A stretch of 33,455 nt of DNA. Source: Candidatus Argoarchaeum ethanivorans (lineage in GTDB: Archaea > Halobacteriota > Methanosarcinia > Methanosarcinales > EX4572-44). Within the stretch, counting starts at the first letter, position 1. Every line of letters starts with the position of its first letter. Position numbers and translations under genes: made by a program. The stretch covers positions 1 to 33,455 of the forward strand of contig CAJHIS010000008.1 of the NCBI GenBank assembly GCA_905067555.1, given 5' to 3'. The notes below the pieces were generated by a model. It searched no databases. It was not told the DNA's origin and saw only the letters and a program-made list of their open reading frames with translations. Of the stretch, positions 23,889-32,414 are shown one piece after another.

Positions 23889-24556
23889 ACATTCTTAAAA
23901 TAGAGGACTTGTTCAAGTCATACAGTCTTGGCAGGCTCGATGTACCTGTACTGCACGACATTAATCTTGCAGTTGATGCTGGCGAGTTTGCTGCGATAAT
24001 GGGTCCATCTGGCAGCGGTAAGAGCACCCTTATGAGTCTCATCGGCTGCCTTGACCGACCAACATCCGGGAAGATAACGATTGGGGGTGAGGATATTTCC
24101 CTGCTTGCGGAAACAGATCTTGCTCGTATTCGTGGTGAGAGAGTCGGTTTTGTCTTCCAGACGTTTAACCTGATATCCCGTCTCACTGCACTTAAAAACG
24201 TGGAGCTTCCAATGGTTTACCAGGATATTTCGCGGGGCGAGAGGCTCAAACGAGCGGCCGAGCTTCTTCGAATGCTTGGTCTAATGGATCGGGCAAACCA
24301 CAAGCCGCCCGAGCTTTCTGGAGGGCAGCGCCAGAGGGTTGCGATTGCACGGGCGCTTGCGAATGAGCCGGATATTCTGCTTGCTGATGAGCCAACAGGA
24401 AACCTTGACTCGAAGACAGGTCTTGAAATTATGCAAATATTTAATGACTTGCACAGCGAAGGGAGGACTATTATAATGGTTACCCATGATCGAGCTCTGG
24501 CAGAGAACTGCGATCGGATTATCAGGTTAAAAGATGGTGGGATTGAAAATGAATAG
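23885..24556 (+). CDS. ABC transporter ATPase, MacB/LolD type
   Basis: 223-residue ATPase with Walker A GPSGSGKS (40-47), Q-loop VFQTFNLISRL, signature LSGGQRQ (144-150), Walker B ILLADEPTGNLD and the H-loop MVTHD. This subgroup works with FtsX/MacB-like permeases that move substrates out of the membrane by mechanotransmission. Overlaps the Yip1 gene by 4 nt, and its own end overlaps the stump of another ATPase gene. Its permease partner is the gene at 25900. Confidence 0.93.
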   Translation: MNILKIEDLFKSYSLGRLDVPVLHDINLAVDAGEFAAIMGPSGSGKSTLMSLIGCLDRPTSGKITIGGEDISLLAETDLARIRGERVGFVFQTFNLISRLTALKNVELPMVYQDISRGERLKRAAELLRMLGLMDRANHKPPELSGGQRQRVAIARALANEPDILLADEPTGNLDSKTGLEIMQIFNDLHSEGRTIIMVTHDRALAENCDRIIRLKDGGIENE

Positions 24557-24668
24557 CGTGGAAGTGTTGCACATCTCAAAGTCTTTTGATGGACATGTTG
24601 TGGTCAGTGATTTATCCTTTGATATCAGAGCAGGTCTACTGATGTATGGAAAAAAAACCAACTATTAA
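24549..24668 (+). pseudogene. N-terminal stump of a second ABC ATPase
   Basis: Starts ATG at 24549, overlapping the upstream stop. It reads MNSVEVLHISKSFDGHVVV then SDLSFDIRAG, the classic first 29 residues of an ABC-2/drug-type ATPase just before Walker A, and then breaks off into LLMYGKKTNY and stop. Everything from Walker A on has been deleted. The lost gene stood in the operon between the ATPase and the secreted protein. Confidence 0.85.
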
Positions 24669-24682
24669 AGAGGTAATAAAAT

Positions 24683-25903
24683 ATGTACGAGCGAATTAAG
24701 GTGCTGCTTGCAGCAATAATTATACTATCTTCCGCGGGAATATCAGGGGCAGTACTTGCTGAGAACACGCTAAAGATCAGTCTCATAAAATATGACCCCT
24801 ATCCTGTCAGCCCTGGTTCTGACTTTAATATATGGGTTCAGGTAAAAAACATTGGAGATAACGAGGTAAGCGGTACATCAATCGAGTTTGTCCCTGAATA
24901 TCCGTTCGCAATTAAACCTGGTGAAAGTATGGTGAAGTATCCCGGAACAATACGGGAAAAGGATGAAATAGTGTACAGGTACGCTTTGCACGTTGACAAG
25001 GATGCTTTTATTGGCACAAACACAATCAATATAGGTTACAGAATCGATGGCACCTTCACCAAAAGGGAGTTTGACATCGAGGTTGGAAGCGAGGTTGTTG
25101 ACGCCAGAGGAACGGTTAGACTTGAAAACTGCATGGTTAATCCGGAAGCAATCATTCCAGGCGATACAGCTATTCTAACACTCAAACTCACGAACGGCGC
25201 CTCACAGTACACGATTAAAATGGATGGGAGCGACTACAGCATGAATGCCCAGATACAGTCAGCAGAACTTTCAGGAGACGATGGGATGATAGACGTAACA
25301 AGCGAGCCGTACTACAGCGTGGGCATAATAGGACCAGGGGACTCAGTGGAACTTCCATTCATGATACAGGTTAAAAATAACACGCCAGACGGCACGTATT
25401 TTCTCGACTTCAATCTTGAGGGCAGTGCCAGACTCTACAGCCTGAACCTGAAAATACCTGTAACTGTTGACTCCTCAAGTATTGACGTTGTACTTTCAGA
25501 GACTCCAGAGTTAAACCCCAGTATAATCATACTCAGTGTTGCAAACAACAGACCAAACACTGTAAACGCGGTCTCTGTGATTCCATCAGGCAATGCAACC
25601 TTTGAGCCAAGCGAATATTTCATCGGCACAATGGAATCTGATGAACTTTTCACAGTTAAGTTTGACATGAAACCAAAAGATAATCTAACAGATGTCAACT
25701 TCAAGCTCAGATTCAAAAACGGGAACAACTGGCATGAGACAGACGTACTGACTGTAGCACTCAAAGATTCAACGAGCCAAGACGCCCAGAAGAAAGAATC
25801 ATTCATGAACCTGACTGTTATTGCAATCCTTGCAGCCGTACTTATTATTGTCTCCGGATTTTTCATACTCATGAGGCGCCGCAGGAGAGCGAAAGTAGAG
25901 TGA
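24683..25903 (+). CDS. Secreted, membrane-anchored CARDB/NEW3-like protein of an ABC operon
   Basis: 406 residues: signal peptide (VLLAAIIILSSAGISGAVLA), three or so beta-sandwich repeats of the CARDB/S-layer-associated kind (for example YPVSPGSDFNIWVQVKNIGDN and IIPGDTAILTLKLTNGA), several N-x-S/T sequons, a C-terminal helix (LTVIAILAAVLIIVSGFFIL) and a basic anchor MRRRRRAK. Such proteins commonly sit between the ATPase and the MacB-type permease in methanogen operons and probably act as the extracytoplasmic adaptor. The permease start (GTG) overlaps its stop by 4 nt. Confidence 0.8.
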   Translation: MYERIKVLLAAIIILSSAGISGAVLAENTLKISLIKYDPYPVSPGSDFNIWVQVKNIGDNEVSGTSIEFVPEYPFAIKPGESMVKYPGTIREKDEIVYRYALHVDKDAFIGTNTINIGYRIDGTFTKREFDIEVGSEVVDARGTVRLENCMVNPEAIIPGDTAILTLKLTNGASQYTIKMDGSDYSMNAQIQSAELSGDDGMIDVTSEPYYSVGIIGPGDSVELPFMIQVKNNTPDGTYFLDFNLEGSARLYSLNLKIPVTVDSSSIDVVLSETPELNPSIIILSVANNRPNTVNAVSVIPSGNATFEPSEYFIGTMESDELFTVKFDMKPKDNLTDVNFKLRFKNGNNWHETDVLTVALKDSTSQDAQKKESFMNLTVIAILAAVLIIVSGFFILMRRRRRAKVE

Positions 25904-27123
25904 AGCTAATCGATGCGCTCGAACAGGTCTCAATCAGCTTTAAGAGCAACAAGTTCAAAACCATCATGTCAAGCCTTGGCATAATAATAGGTGTCATTGC
26001 AATCGTTGTCATGCTCTCGGTAGGAGAGGGGCTTCAGGAGGGCGTGGGCGAGGCATTCGGTGAAGCAGACCTTGACGTAATCACTGTATTTCCCGGTGGT
26101 TTGCCCGACACCCCCGGTCCCGGGACTGGAAGATTTGTTTACAAAAAACCAGCAGAGTTTGATGACAAAGACGTGCACGCACTCGAAAACGTCCATGGCG
26201 TTAAAACCGTCTCGGCAAGAAATGGCGGTAGCATGCTTGTAGAATTCAGAAACGAAGAACGCTCAATATCAATAACCGCAATTACTGCTACAAAAGAGCC
26301 AGACCTATTGGAACTGGTAGACAAGGGGCGTTTTTTCACAGACTCTGACAGGAGCGCAATCGTAATAGGAAGCGACATCGCTAACAAGATGTTCAAGGTA
26401 CCACTGAACCCGGGAATGCGAATGACCCTCACAAACAGGAATAACGACATAGAAAAGGAATTCACAATCGTCGGAATACTTGAAGAAAAAGAGCAAATAT
26501 CAGCATTTGGCGGCAACACAAACATGGAAATTCTTACCACACACCATGCACTAAAAGAACTCCTCGACGTAACAAAATATTCTTACTCCCATATTCTTGT
26601 CACAGTAGGAGACCAGAACCAGATAGAGGCTACAGCAGAAAAACTGGAAGACTCACTTGAAAGGCTTCACAAAGACGAGGCATACACCGTTTTCATGATG
26701 AAATCCATCCTCGAAGGAATAGAAAAAGTGCTTACAATGATTAAATACGGGCTCGGAGGAATTGGCGCAATATCACTCGTTGTGGGGGGAATCGGCATAG
26801 TCAATGTAATGATGTTGACAGTCCACGAGAGAATCAAAGAGATAGGCGTGATGAAAGCAGTCGGAGCAACCCGCGGGGACATCCAGACACTCTTCATGCT
26901 TGAATCAGGACTGCTTGGACTTGTAAGCGGGCTAATAGGAATTACAATCGGCGCAACAATTTCAATCTTGATATCATCACTTGGCGACTTTCCACTCAAA
27001 GTATCATGGACATCACTCGCGATCGGCTTAGCCTTTGGAATGATCACAACAACAGTAGCAGGCGTCTACCCGGCAAACAGGGCAGCAAGACTCGACCCAG
27101 TCGAAGCACTGCGAAGAGAATAG
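25900..27123 (+). CDS. MacB/FtsX-type ABC transporter permease
   Basis: 407 residues. One N-terminal membrane helix (MSSLGIIIGVIAIVVMLSVG), a large external MacB periplasmic-core-like domain (to ~280), then three helices (GAISLVVGGIGIVNVMMLT; LLGLVSGLIGITIGATISI; IGLAFGMITTTVAGVYPA). The FtsX hallmark between them is ERIKEIGVMKAVGATRGDI and the end is PANRAARLDPVEALRRE. Start GTG at 25900 overlaps the previous stop (GTGA). Forms the transporter with the ATPase at 23885. Confidence 0.93.
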   Translation: MKLIDALEQVSISFKSNKFKTIMSSLGIIIGVIAIVVMLSVGEGLQEGVGEAFGEADLDVITVFPGGLPDTPGPGTGRFVYKKPAEFDDKDVHALENVHGVKTVSARNGGSMLVEFRNEERSISITAITATKEPDLLELVDKGRFFTDSDRSAIVIGSDIANKMFKVPLNPGMRMTLTNRNNDIEKEFTIVGILEEKEQISAFGGNTNMEILTTHHALKELLDVTKYSYSHILVTVGDQNQIEATAEKLEDSLERLHKDEAYTVFMMKSILEGIEKVLTMIKYGLGGIGAISLVVGGIGIVNVMMLTVHERIKEIGVMKAVGATRGDIQTLFMLESGLLGLVSGLIGITIGATISILISSLGDFPLKVSWTSLAIGLAFGMITTTVAGVYPANRAARLDPVEALRRE

Positions 27124-27228
27124 TGAAAAGAGTGGCAAGTGTGGTGTTTCGCGAAACCAATCTCGGTTAACGAAACCCAAGCACATCTGAACCTTTTTAT
27201 ACGCTATTGGGTAAAGGAGGTATGTAGC

Positions 27229-27846
27229 ATGATTAAGAAGTTCAGAATAGCTGAGGATGTGGATGTTGTGATGATGGAGTGTATTGTTGATGAGATGCGG
27301 GATCTGCTTCAAAAGTTGGTTTCTGGTGAAGTGCTGAATGAAAATAACTATGTACTCTCTGATCTAATGGATTTTTGCATATCGCTTATTGATGGTCAGA
27401 GAGGAGAGATTGGAGTGAAGTCGGGTTCATGGTGTGTGGCACCGTCTGCAAAAGGCATGCCAAGTGATGCTCGTGTATATTTAGTTTTCTTTCCCACATA
27501 TATTGCAATTGCGATTCTTACGAGAGTGTTGCTTGATTATCCTGAAATTCCTGAGGAACTACCAGAGTATGGAGATGTTTTGCGGAGGGGTTTTAAGTTT
27601 GCAACGTATCGCAGGTTACGAGGACATGGGATTGGAGCGGAAACAGAGATGATTGAGGTTTTAGAGATTTTATCATCGGGAGGGGTTATGAAATATCTCT
27701 CATTAAACCCGGATTTCTGCCCTGAGTTGCTTCAAATCTTAAAGAAGATAAAAGAAGAATTATCTGATGCTCTTGGAAGAGGTGTGACCAGTGGATCGTG
27801 GGGTGAGGATTATGTCAGGGCTTTTGAGTTTGTGAAGGATTGCTGA
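27229..27846 (+). CDS. Protein of unknown function with two SGSW motifs
   Basis: 205 residues, soluble, mostly helical with an acidic N-terminus. Two similar motifs, KSGSWCVAP near residue 72 and TSGSWGEDY near the end, are its most distinctive feature. A hydrophobic stretch (VYLVFFPTYIAIAILTRVLL) is probably buried rather than a membrane helix. Start at 27229 is set by AAAGGAGG 8 nt upstream; the longer in-frame start at 27139 lies before that site. CTTTTTATAC at about 27191-27200 may be its TATA box. The nuclease-like gene follows after 99 bp in the same direction. Confidence 0.7.
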   Translation: MIKKFRIAEDVDVVMMECIVDEMRDLLQKLVSGEVLNENNYVLSDLMDFCISLIDGQRGEIGVKSGSWCVAPSAKGMPSDARVYLVFFPTYIAIAILTRVLLDYPEIPEELPEYGDVLRRGFKFATYRRLRGHGIGAETEMIEVLEILSSGGVMKYLSLNPDFCPELLQILKKIKEELSDALGRGVTSGSWGEDYVRAFEFVKDC

Positions 27847-27945
27847 ACGCGGTGTAACATCTGATTTAGGCGTGTTTTCATTTCTTGCACTCATGTGTAT
27901 CGACATGGTTATATCAAGTCAAGTATAATTAATTGTGGGGTATTT

Positions 27946-29772
27946 ATGTTGATTGATTGGTCAAAAGTCAAAGAAACACACGTGAAAGAGGCATGCTCTC
28001 GCTACAATGCAGGGGATGTGCAATCGAAGAGTGCTGCAAGAAATACCTTTCTGCTGTTGGATGAGAATCGCTATCCTGCAAAGTTTATCCGGGGATTGGC
28101 GTACGAGGTTGCAACAGAATACAGGTTAAGCTCGGATGAGTATTCGGGTGGAATGGAAACGGTGAACTTTTTCAGATCGCTGGGGTTTTCAGTTGAATAC
28201 AAAAATGAGGTGATAAAAGGCAACGGGAACAAGCCCGTGTCGGGAGACTCGACACGCCACGAGAATAACGCTGTAAAAGATAAGAACGCCTCAAAACCGA
28301 AGACACAGAAGGTTTTTCTTCAGAGACTTTTAGAGAAGCGGTTCGGGTGCGTCAAAACTGAAGTCAGCTTTGACTGGTTGAGAGTTCCAGAGTGTGCCTC
28401 AATGGATGGCGTTCTGAGAAAGATCTACGATGATCTCGTCTCGATTCGTGGTCACAGAGACTTTTTAACACCAGAGTATCCGCTTGCCTGTGACTTCTAC
28501 ATACCCACAAAAAACACGATCATAGAATACGATGAACGACAGCATTTTACCGAACAACGAGCAAGATCGCTTACACATTACCCATCCGATCTGAATCTTG
28601 ATTTCAAGATTGATGAATGGTGCAACGAGTGTGAGACGGTCAAAGCCACTGATTCCAATCCGATATATCGGGATGAACAGAGAGCATTCTATGACAGTGT
28701 CAGGGATATATGTGCTGTACATGAGGGCGTGTCCCTGATACGGATAAAGCATGGAGATTATAACTGGGAAGTAGAATCAAGCAAGGAGATGCTCGAAAAG
28801 CTTCTCAATCCGTCTGAAACAAGCACAGGCGTTCTGAATCTTGAAGAGTTTATCGAAGAGACTATCAGAGGGCTTGCATGTGACTTCTCGCATCTTCAGC
28901 AAACATATCGTGATTGGACGAAACAGTTTCACACGCATGAAGACGTTATCGGATGGCTAAAAGAACATAAAATTATAGCCACTGACCGGGTAATCCCTAA
29001 ACAGGAGGACTGTTTCAATCTCGCTTCAAGCCACTGGAACACTATAACCCTACCTGTCCTACACATGTTAGCTCCAGACCAAATAAGCATGATGAAGAAT
29101 CGGTTCAATGGGCTATTCGAGAACCGTTCAAGTGAAGATATCAAACTGGCATGGTACCTCCTGTACTTTATTCACCCAGTCAGACACGAGCTCTACTACT
29201 TTAATCTCCACTATAGAGACGGTCCAGACGATCTAAACGGTCCAGACGATCTAAACGGTCCAGACGATCTAAACGGTTACCATTCCAGATTGGCAAGACT
29301 CATCCGATCACACAGATTGGGGTTAAAAAGTGCTAAGACCTACCTCAGTAAAGAGGAACGGGAAATCGATGGTTCTCACATCAAGGCTTGTGGCACAGTA
29401 GCATTCAAACATCTCCACCTACATCCAACAACAAGCAGACAGGGTAAACAAGATCTTCAAGACCTGAAAAAGCGAATACTCAATCTTGAAATAGGCGAAA
29501 CAGGAAAACTACTGACAGGTGAAGAAATGAACATCGCAATGGCTCTCAGCAAATCTTCATGGATTAACTTTGAAAAATGGATCGGATATGCACCCTGTGC
29601 AATAAATGAGGGACCAATCTTCACACTGGAGAAAAATAAGAGTCATTCAGACTGTTTCAATGAGATAGTCAGGACTTTTGAAGTGGCAGATCGAACAGAT
29701 CATAAGCAGGAAGCTATACGCGCTATATTGGAAGCATATTATAACATCAAGCCGATACGCAGTGAGCAATAG
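27946..29772 (+). CDS. ScoMcrA-like head domain fused to a PD-(D/E)XK nuclease-like domain
   Basis: 608 residues. Residues ~1-85 match the N-terminal head domain found in ScoMcrA-like and other modification-dependent restriction proteins (FLLLDENRYPAKFIRGLAYE and DEYSGGMETVNFFRSLGF). After a charged linker, residues ~120-290 look like a Vsr/DUF559-type nuclease: Asp183 in ACDFYIP, then Glu194-x-Asp196 and Gln199-His200 in IIEYDERQHF. The C-terminal half is unassigned; it contains three copies of GPDDLN (426-443). Start ATG at 27946 has GTGGGG upstream; an in-frame ATG at 27895 is less likely. Probably a DNA-processing or defence protein; cleavage activity is inferred. Confidence 0.7.
   Translation: MLIDWSKVKETHVKEACSRYNAGDVQSKSAARNTFLLLDENRYPAKFIRGLAYEVATEYRLSSDEYSGGMETVNFFRSLGFSVEYKNEVIKGNGNKPVSGDSTRHENNAVKDKNASKPKTQKVFLQRLLEKRFGCVKTEVSFDWLRVPECASMDGVLRKIYDDLVSIRGHRDFLTPEYPLACDFYIPTKNTIIEYDERQHFTEQRARSLTHYPSDLNLDFKIDEWCNECETVKATDSNPIYRDEQRAFYDSVRDICAVHEGVSLIRIKHGDYNWEVESSKEMLEKLLNPSETSTGVLNLEEFIEETIRGLACDFSHLQQTYRDWTKQFHTHEDVIGWLKEHKIIATDRVIPKQEDCFNLASSHWNTITLPVLHMLAPDQISMMKNRFNGLFENRSSEDIKLAWYLLYFIHPVRHELYYFNLHYRDGPDDLNGPDDLNGPDDLNGYHSRLARLIRSHRLGLKSAKTYLSKEEREIDGSHIKACGTVAFKHLHLHPTTSRQGKQDLQDLKKRILNLEIGETGKLLTGEEMNIAMALSKSSWINFEKWIGYAPCAINEGPIFTLEKNKSHSDCFNEIVRTFEVADRTDHKQEAIRAILEAYYNIKPIRSEQ
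29221..29274 (+). repeat. Three perfect 18-bp tandem repeats in frame
   Basis: GGTCCAGACGATCTAAAC occurs three times without change, each encoding GPDDLN, preceded by DG and followed by GYHS. Perfect identity means recent expansion or ongoing slippage. Confidence 0.97.
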
Positions 29773-29814
29773 ATGAGGAACGAAGATGCGGCGTGTCTCA
29801 AAAACGTAGATAGC

Positions 29815-30102
29815 CATCGACGACCGTGAGATGCAGAGACTGACCCAAGAAGGCAACCGCGCGGTCGAAGAGGTAAACCGGTTCTTTGCGGACAGGAAGT
29901 TCGATCAATCCAAAAACGCCTATTAGAACGCTAAAACCACATTCAACAGTGTTCTGACGCTCGCAGGGAAAAGAAACATCGCAGCAATCCAAAAGAACAT
30001 CACCACGTGCAGAATTCTATCGGCACGGAAATTACGATAGAAGCGAAGAGTAAATTCGAGAAGCACGATTTTGATGGTGCTATTTGGAGTTACAGGGAAT
30101 CT
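29815..30102 (+). pseudogene. Decayed TPR-like repeat protein
   Basis: One frame reads REMQRLTQEGNRAVEEVNRF then FADRKFDQSKNAY, a TAG stop (29924-29926), and NAKTTFNSVLTLAGKRNIAA, IQKNITTC. After a frame change near 30012 it continues NSIGTEITIEAKSKFEKH then DFDGAIWSYRES. The helix-pair pattern (EAKSKFEKHDFDGAIWSY) is TPR-like. With one stop and one frameshift, and the end cut off where aroD begins, this is a pseudogene of a TPR protein. Parent family unknown. Confidence 0.7.
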
Positions 30103-30798
30103 TCAACTCTTTTTCTGGTAGAAGAGTTTTATCAGTTTTTTGACTGTATCCACACGTAGTTGACCGGGTGCAGTAGCCTCTTCAACAGAAGCATAAGTTA
30201 AGACTGACCCATACAAGCCAGCGATAATACGTGTGTGCTTGCCAAGTTCACCCATGGCAATCGTACACACCGGATGACGAGAAGCAACGCCAGCCTGCAG
30301 CAAATTCAACACATCCTGTGAAGAGTGAGGGGTAACGGCAAGTTTCGAGATATCACCACCAACACGATGCTCTTCTTTGAGTATACTGGCTAACTCGTCA
30401 AGTGGTTTGGTTTCAACAAAGTCGTGTGCTGAAACAATAACAATCTTATCCAATTCTTTTGCTTTATTAATTACTACATCACGAAGTGGTGCTTTAAGCT
30501 CTATATCAACGGCATCTGATAATGGCATCAAGGTTGTTAAAAGCTCAACCCGCTTTAATTCACTCTCTTTCCAGCCGCCGCCTTCCTCTGCCAGTCGGTT
30601 AGTTATAATAACCGGAAGACTAAAGTTCTCTTTTATGTAGGAGATGCTGTCATAAATATTGCTGGTAGAATCTAATAGATCCAGGCGTATCTCTACCACA
30701 TCAGCCCCAAGTTCTGATGCAAGAGCAGCATTATTAATGATATTACCGCTGATTGCAGCTACAACAAGCGGCGTATCAACAGAGCCAAACAGTTTCAT
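30103..30798 (-). CDS. aroD: 3-dehydroquinate dehydratase, type I
   Basis: Third step of the shikimate pathway for aromatic amino acids: removes water from 3-dehydroquinate through a Schiff base. 231 residues, TIM barrel. Catalytic His125 in VIVSAHDF and Schiff-base Lys152 in GGDISKLAV, Glu36 in VVEIRLDLL, and the substrate loop region in ATAPGQLRVDTVKKL. The gene stands alone; other aro genes are not in the window. Its 3' end abuts a decayed TPR gene on the other strand. Confidence 0.95.
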   Translation of the reverse strand: MKLFGSVDTPLVVAAISGNIINNAALASELGADVVEIRLDLLDSTSNIYDSISYIKENFSLPVIITNRLAEEGGGWKESELKRVELLTTLMPLSDAVDIELKAPLRDVVINKAKELDKIVIVSAHDFVETKPLDELASILKEEHRVGGDISKLAVTPHSSQDVLNLLQAGVASRHPVCTIAMGELGKHTRIIAGLYGSVLTYASVEEATAPGQLRVDTVKKLIKLFYQKKS

Positions 30799-31039
30799 TT
30801 AATTCCTAAATAATCAGCGATCACATAAGACTTTGGATGTGTTTAAAATATCCTCGTCCGATTCGACGTTCTTTATATAACTGCAACTCTTCCTTTTAAC
30901 CCATAAGCCGCATATTTTACAATAGAATTATGTTTTATCAATTCTATTGGATTATTTATTAAGGTAGTAGCATTGCGTTATAGGCTATCCAGGTGGTATC
31001 TATTCTTCATTCATTCGTCTTGGTTACGCAGTGCTCAAG
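30799..31039. other. Intergenic region with aroD promoter
   Basis: On the reverse strand TTATATAAAG (30871-30880) is a good TATA box for aroD, about 75 bp from its ATG. An imperfect palindrome CAATAGAATT...AATTCTATTG lies at about 30920-30951. No gene was seen. Confidence 0.5.
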
Positions 31040-31102
31040 GCTTAAAATAAATACAAAAAAAGTAAAAGAAAAAAAGAGGTTAAAGAGGTTTTATCGCCTC
31101 TT
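31040..31102 (-). terminator. Terminator of the cytochrome gene
   Basis: On the reverse strand AAAGAGGC and CCTCTTT can pair around the stop codon (about 31083-31102), followed by long T-runs (TTTTTTTC, TTTTACTTTTTTTG). T-runs are the main archaeal termination signal. Confidence 0.65.
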
Positions 31103-32236
31103 TGCAAGATAGAACATTACCAAGAAGAGTCCAAGAAACGCGGTTATAATTCCAAATCCAGGAGATCCTTGAGTTTCTTCTGCTGGTGTTTCTTCTTCTG
31201 CTGGTGGTTTTGTTGCAGGAGCTTCAGTTTCTGGTGGAAGTAGACTGACTAACTGATCAATCCTCTCTTGGGGGATGAATGAACCTCCCTTTCCAAGTAT
31301 TTCACCTTCGCAGCCTTCACAGAACACTTCCGGGTTGTCGTGGCAGAATGCGCAATCTTTTGCCTTATCTGTTACCGTGTGTGAGAACCATTCACCATAT
31401 CCTACATGTGTAGCATTGTTATACATAGTCTCCATCTTCATGAACGGTTTTATCTTGCCATCAGAAGCCACGCCAAGATAGAACTCGTCAGCTGAAAACT
31501 GAGTGCCTGTCCTTGTGTCTAAATGGCAGTTCGTGCAGGTTAGTGACCATCCGGTGTGACATGCTGTGCAGTCAAGTTTATCCTCATGCATAGCGTGCGC
31601 ACCATCATCAGTTGAATACTGCGTTACTGTCATACCCTTGACGGTCTTTCCCGGGCTGTTGTGACAGTCTTCACACGTTGTTTTAACTGCCTCGAGCTGA
31701 CTTGCGTATGTGTTTCCATCACCGTGCAGATCAGCCGCACCATGGCAGTCCGTGCATATTAAACCCTTCTCATAGTGAATATCAGCATGAGGTGCCTTGC
31801 TCTTATGCATCGGCATATCTCCTACAAAGGTTGAGGTTTGTTTTTTGAAGTGGCATGGGTCACATGTATCTATCGTTATCTCTTGAGTTTGGTCACCATG
31901 TCCCATCTTAGCTTCATATCCCACATGGCACTTGTCACAGGTTACAGCATGGCATTTAGCGCAGTTCCACTCTGAATAATATTCATCCATGTCAATTCCA
32001 AACTCTTTTGCCGCATACTTCGTATACTCGTCCTTCATCCCTGCACCGGTGTAATGAAGCGAAGTCGCAAAATTCTCGGCAATTTCCGAGTGACACATTT
32101 CACAGCCACCGAAATCAGTCGCAGCCTCTTCTGCTATCAATGTGGGGGTAGCCTCTTCTGCTACCGATGTACATGCAAGTGACACCGATAGCACTCCTGC
32201 AATAAGCAGAACTAATACATTTTTTACAATATTCAT
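31091..32236 (-). CDS. Nine-haem c-type cytochrome with PGF-CTERM-like surface anchor
   Basis: Extracytoplasmic electron carrier, 381 residues. Signal peptide at 1-26. Nine CxxCH haem sites start at Cys45, 92, 100, 125, 161, 188, 223, 234 and 295. A tenth site at 306 reads CEGCE, lacking the His. After a Pro/Glu/Thr linker (residues ~335-357) comes SPGFGIITAFLGLFLVMF and a basic end (AKRR), which fits the PGF-CTERM signal processed by archaeosortase A, so the protein is probably lipid-anchored on the cell surface. Ribosome-binding site GAGAGG. Likely role: moving electrons across the S-layer or from a membrane carrier. The partner is not in the window. Confidence 0.9.
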   Translation of the reverse strand: MNIVKNVLVLLIAGVLSVSLACTSVAEEATPTLIAEEAATDFGGCEMCHSEIAENFATSLHYTGAGMKDEYTKYAAKEFGIDMDEYYSEWNCAKCHAVTCDKCHVGYEAKMGHGDQTQEITIDTCDPCHFKKQTSTFVGDMPMHKSKAPHADIHYEKGLICTDCHGAADLHGDGNTYASQLEAVKTTCEDCHNSPGKTVKGMTVTQYSTDDGAHAMHEDKLDCTACHTGWSLTCTNCHLDTRTGTQFSADEFYLGVASDGKIKPFMKMETMYNNATHVGYGEWFSHTVTDKAKDCAFCHDNPEVFCEGCEGEILGKGGSFIPQERIDQLVSLLPPETEAPATKPPAEEETPAEETQGSPGFGIITAFLGLFLVMFYLAKRR

Positions 32237-32267
32237 TTTTCAAAACCTCTCAAAATCTATATAAACT

Positions 32268-32277
32268 CTATATATCT
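32268..32277 (-). promoter_or_regulatory. TATA box of the cytochrome gene
   Basis: AGATATATAG on the reverse strand lies about 32 bp upstream of the ATG, giving a short leader that contains GAGAGG. The gene is divergent from the marker-8 gene, so the 178-bp gap is a shared promoter region. Confidence 0.6.
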
Positions 32278-32363
32278 ATCAGACTTGTGTTGTGTGTCAT
32301 AACGTATAAAGTTTGTTATTTTGATCCATCCTTGAACTTCGTATTCTGACAAAAAAACAGAAC

Positions 32364-32373
32364 ATATTAAATA
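32364..32373 (+). promoter_or_regulatory. TATA box of the marker-8 gene
   Basis: ATATTAAATA lies 42 bp before the ATG at 32415. Transcription would begin near 32395, downstream of the upstream in-frame TTG at 32376, which supports the shorter start. Confidence 0.6.
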
Positions 32374-32414
32374 CCTTGATATCTGAATTGTTTGAATATC
32401 AAGGTGAATTATTC

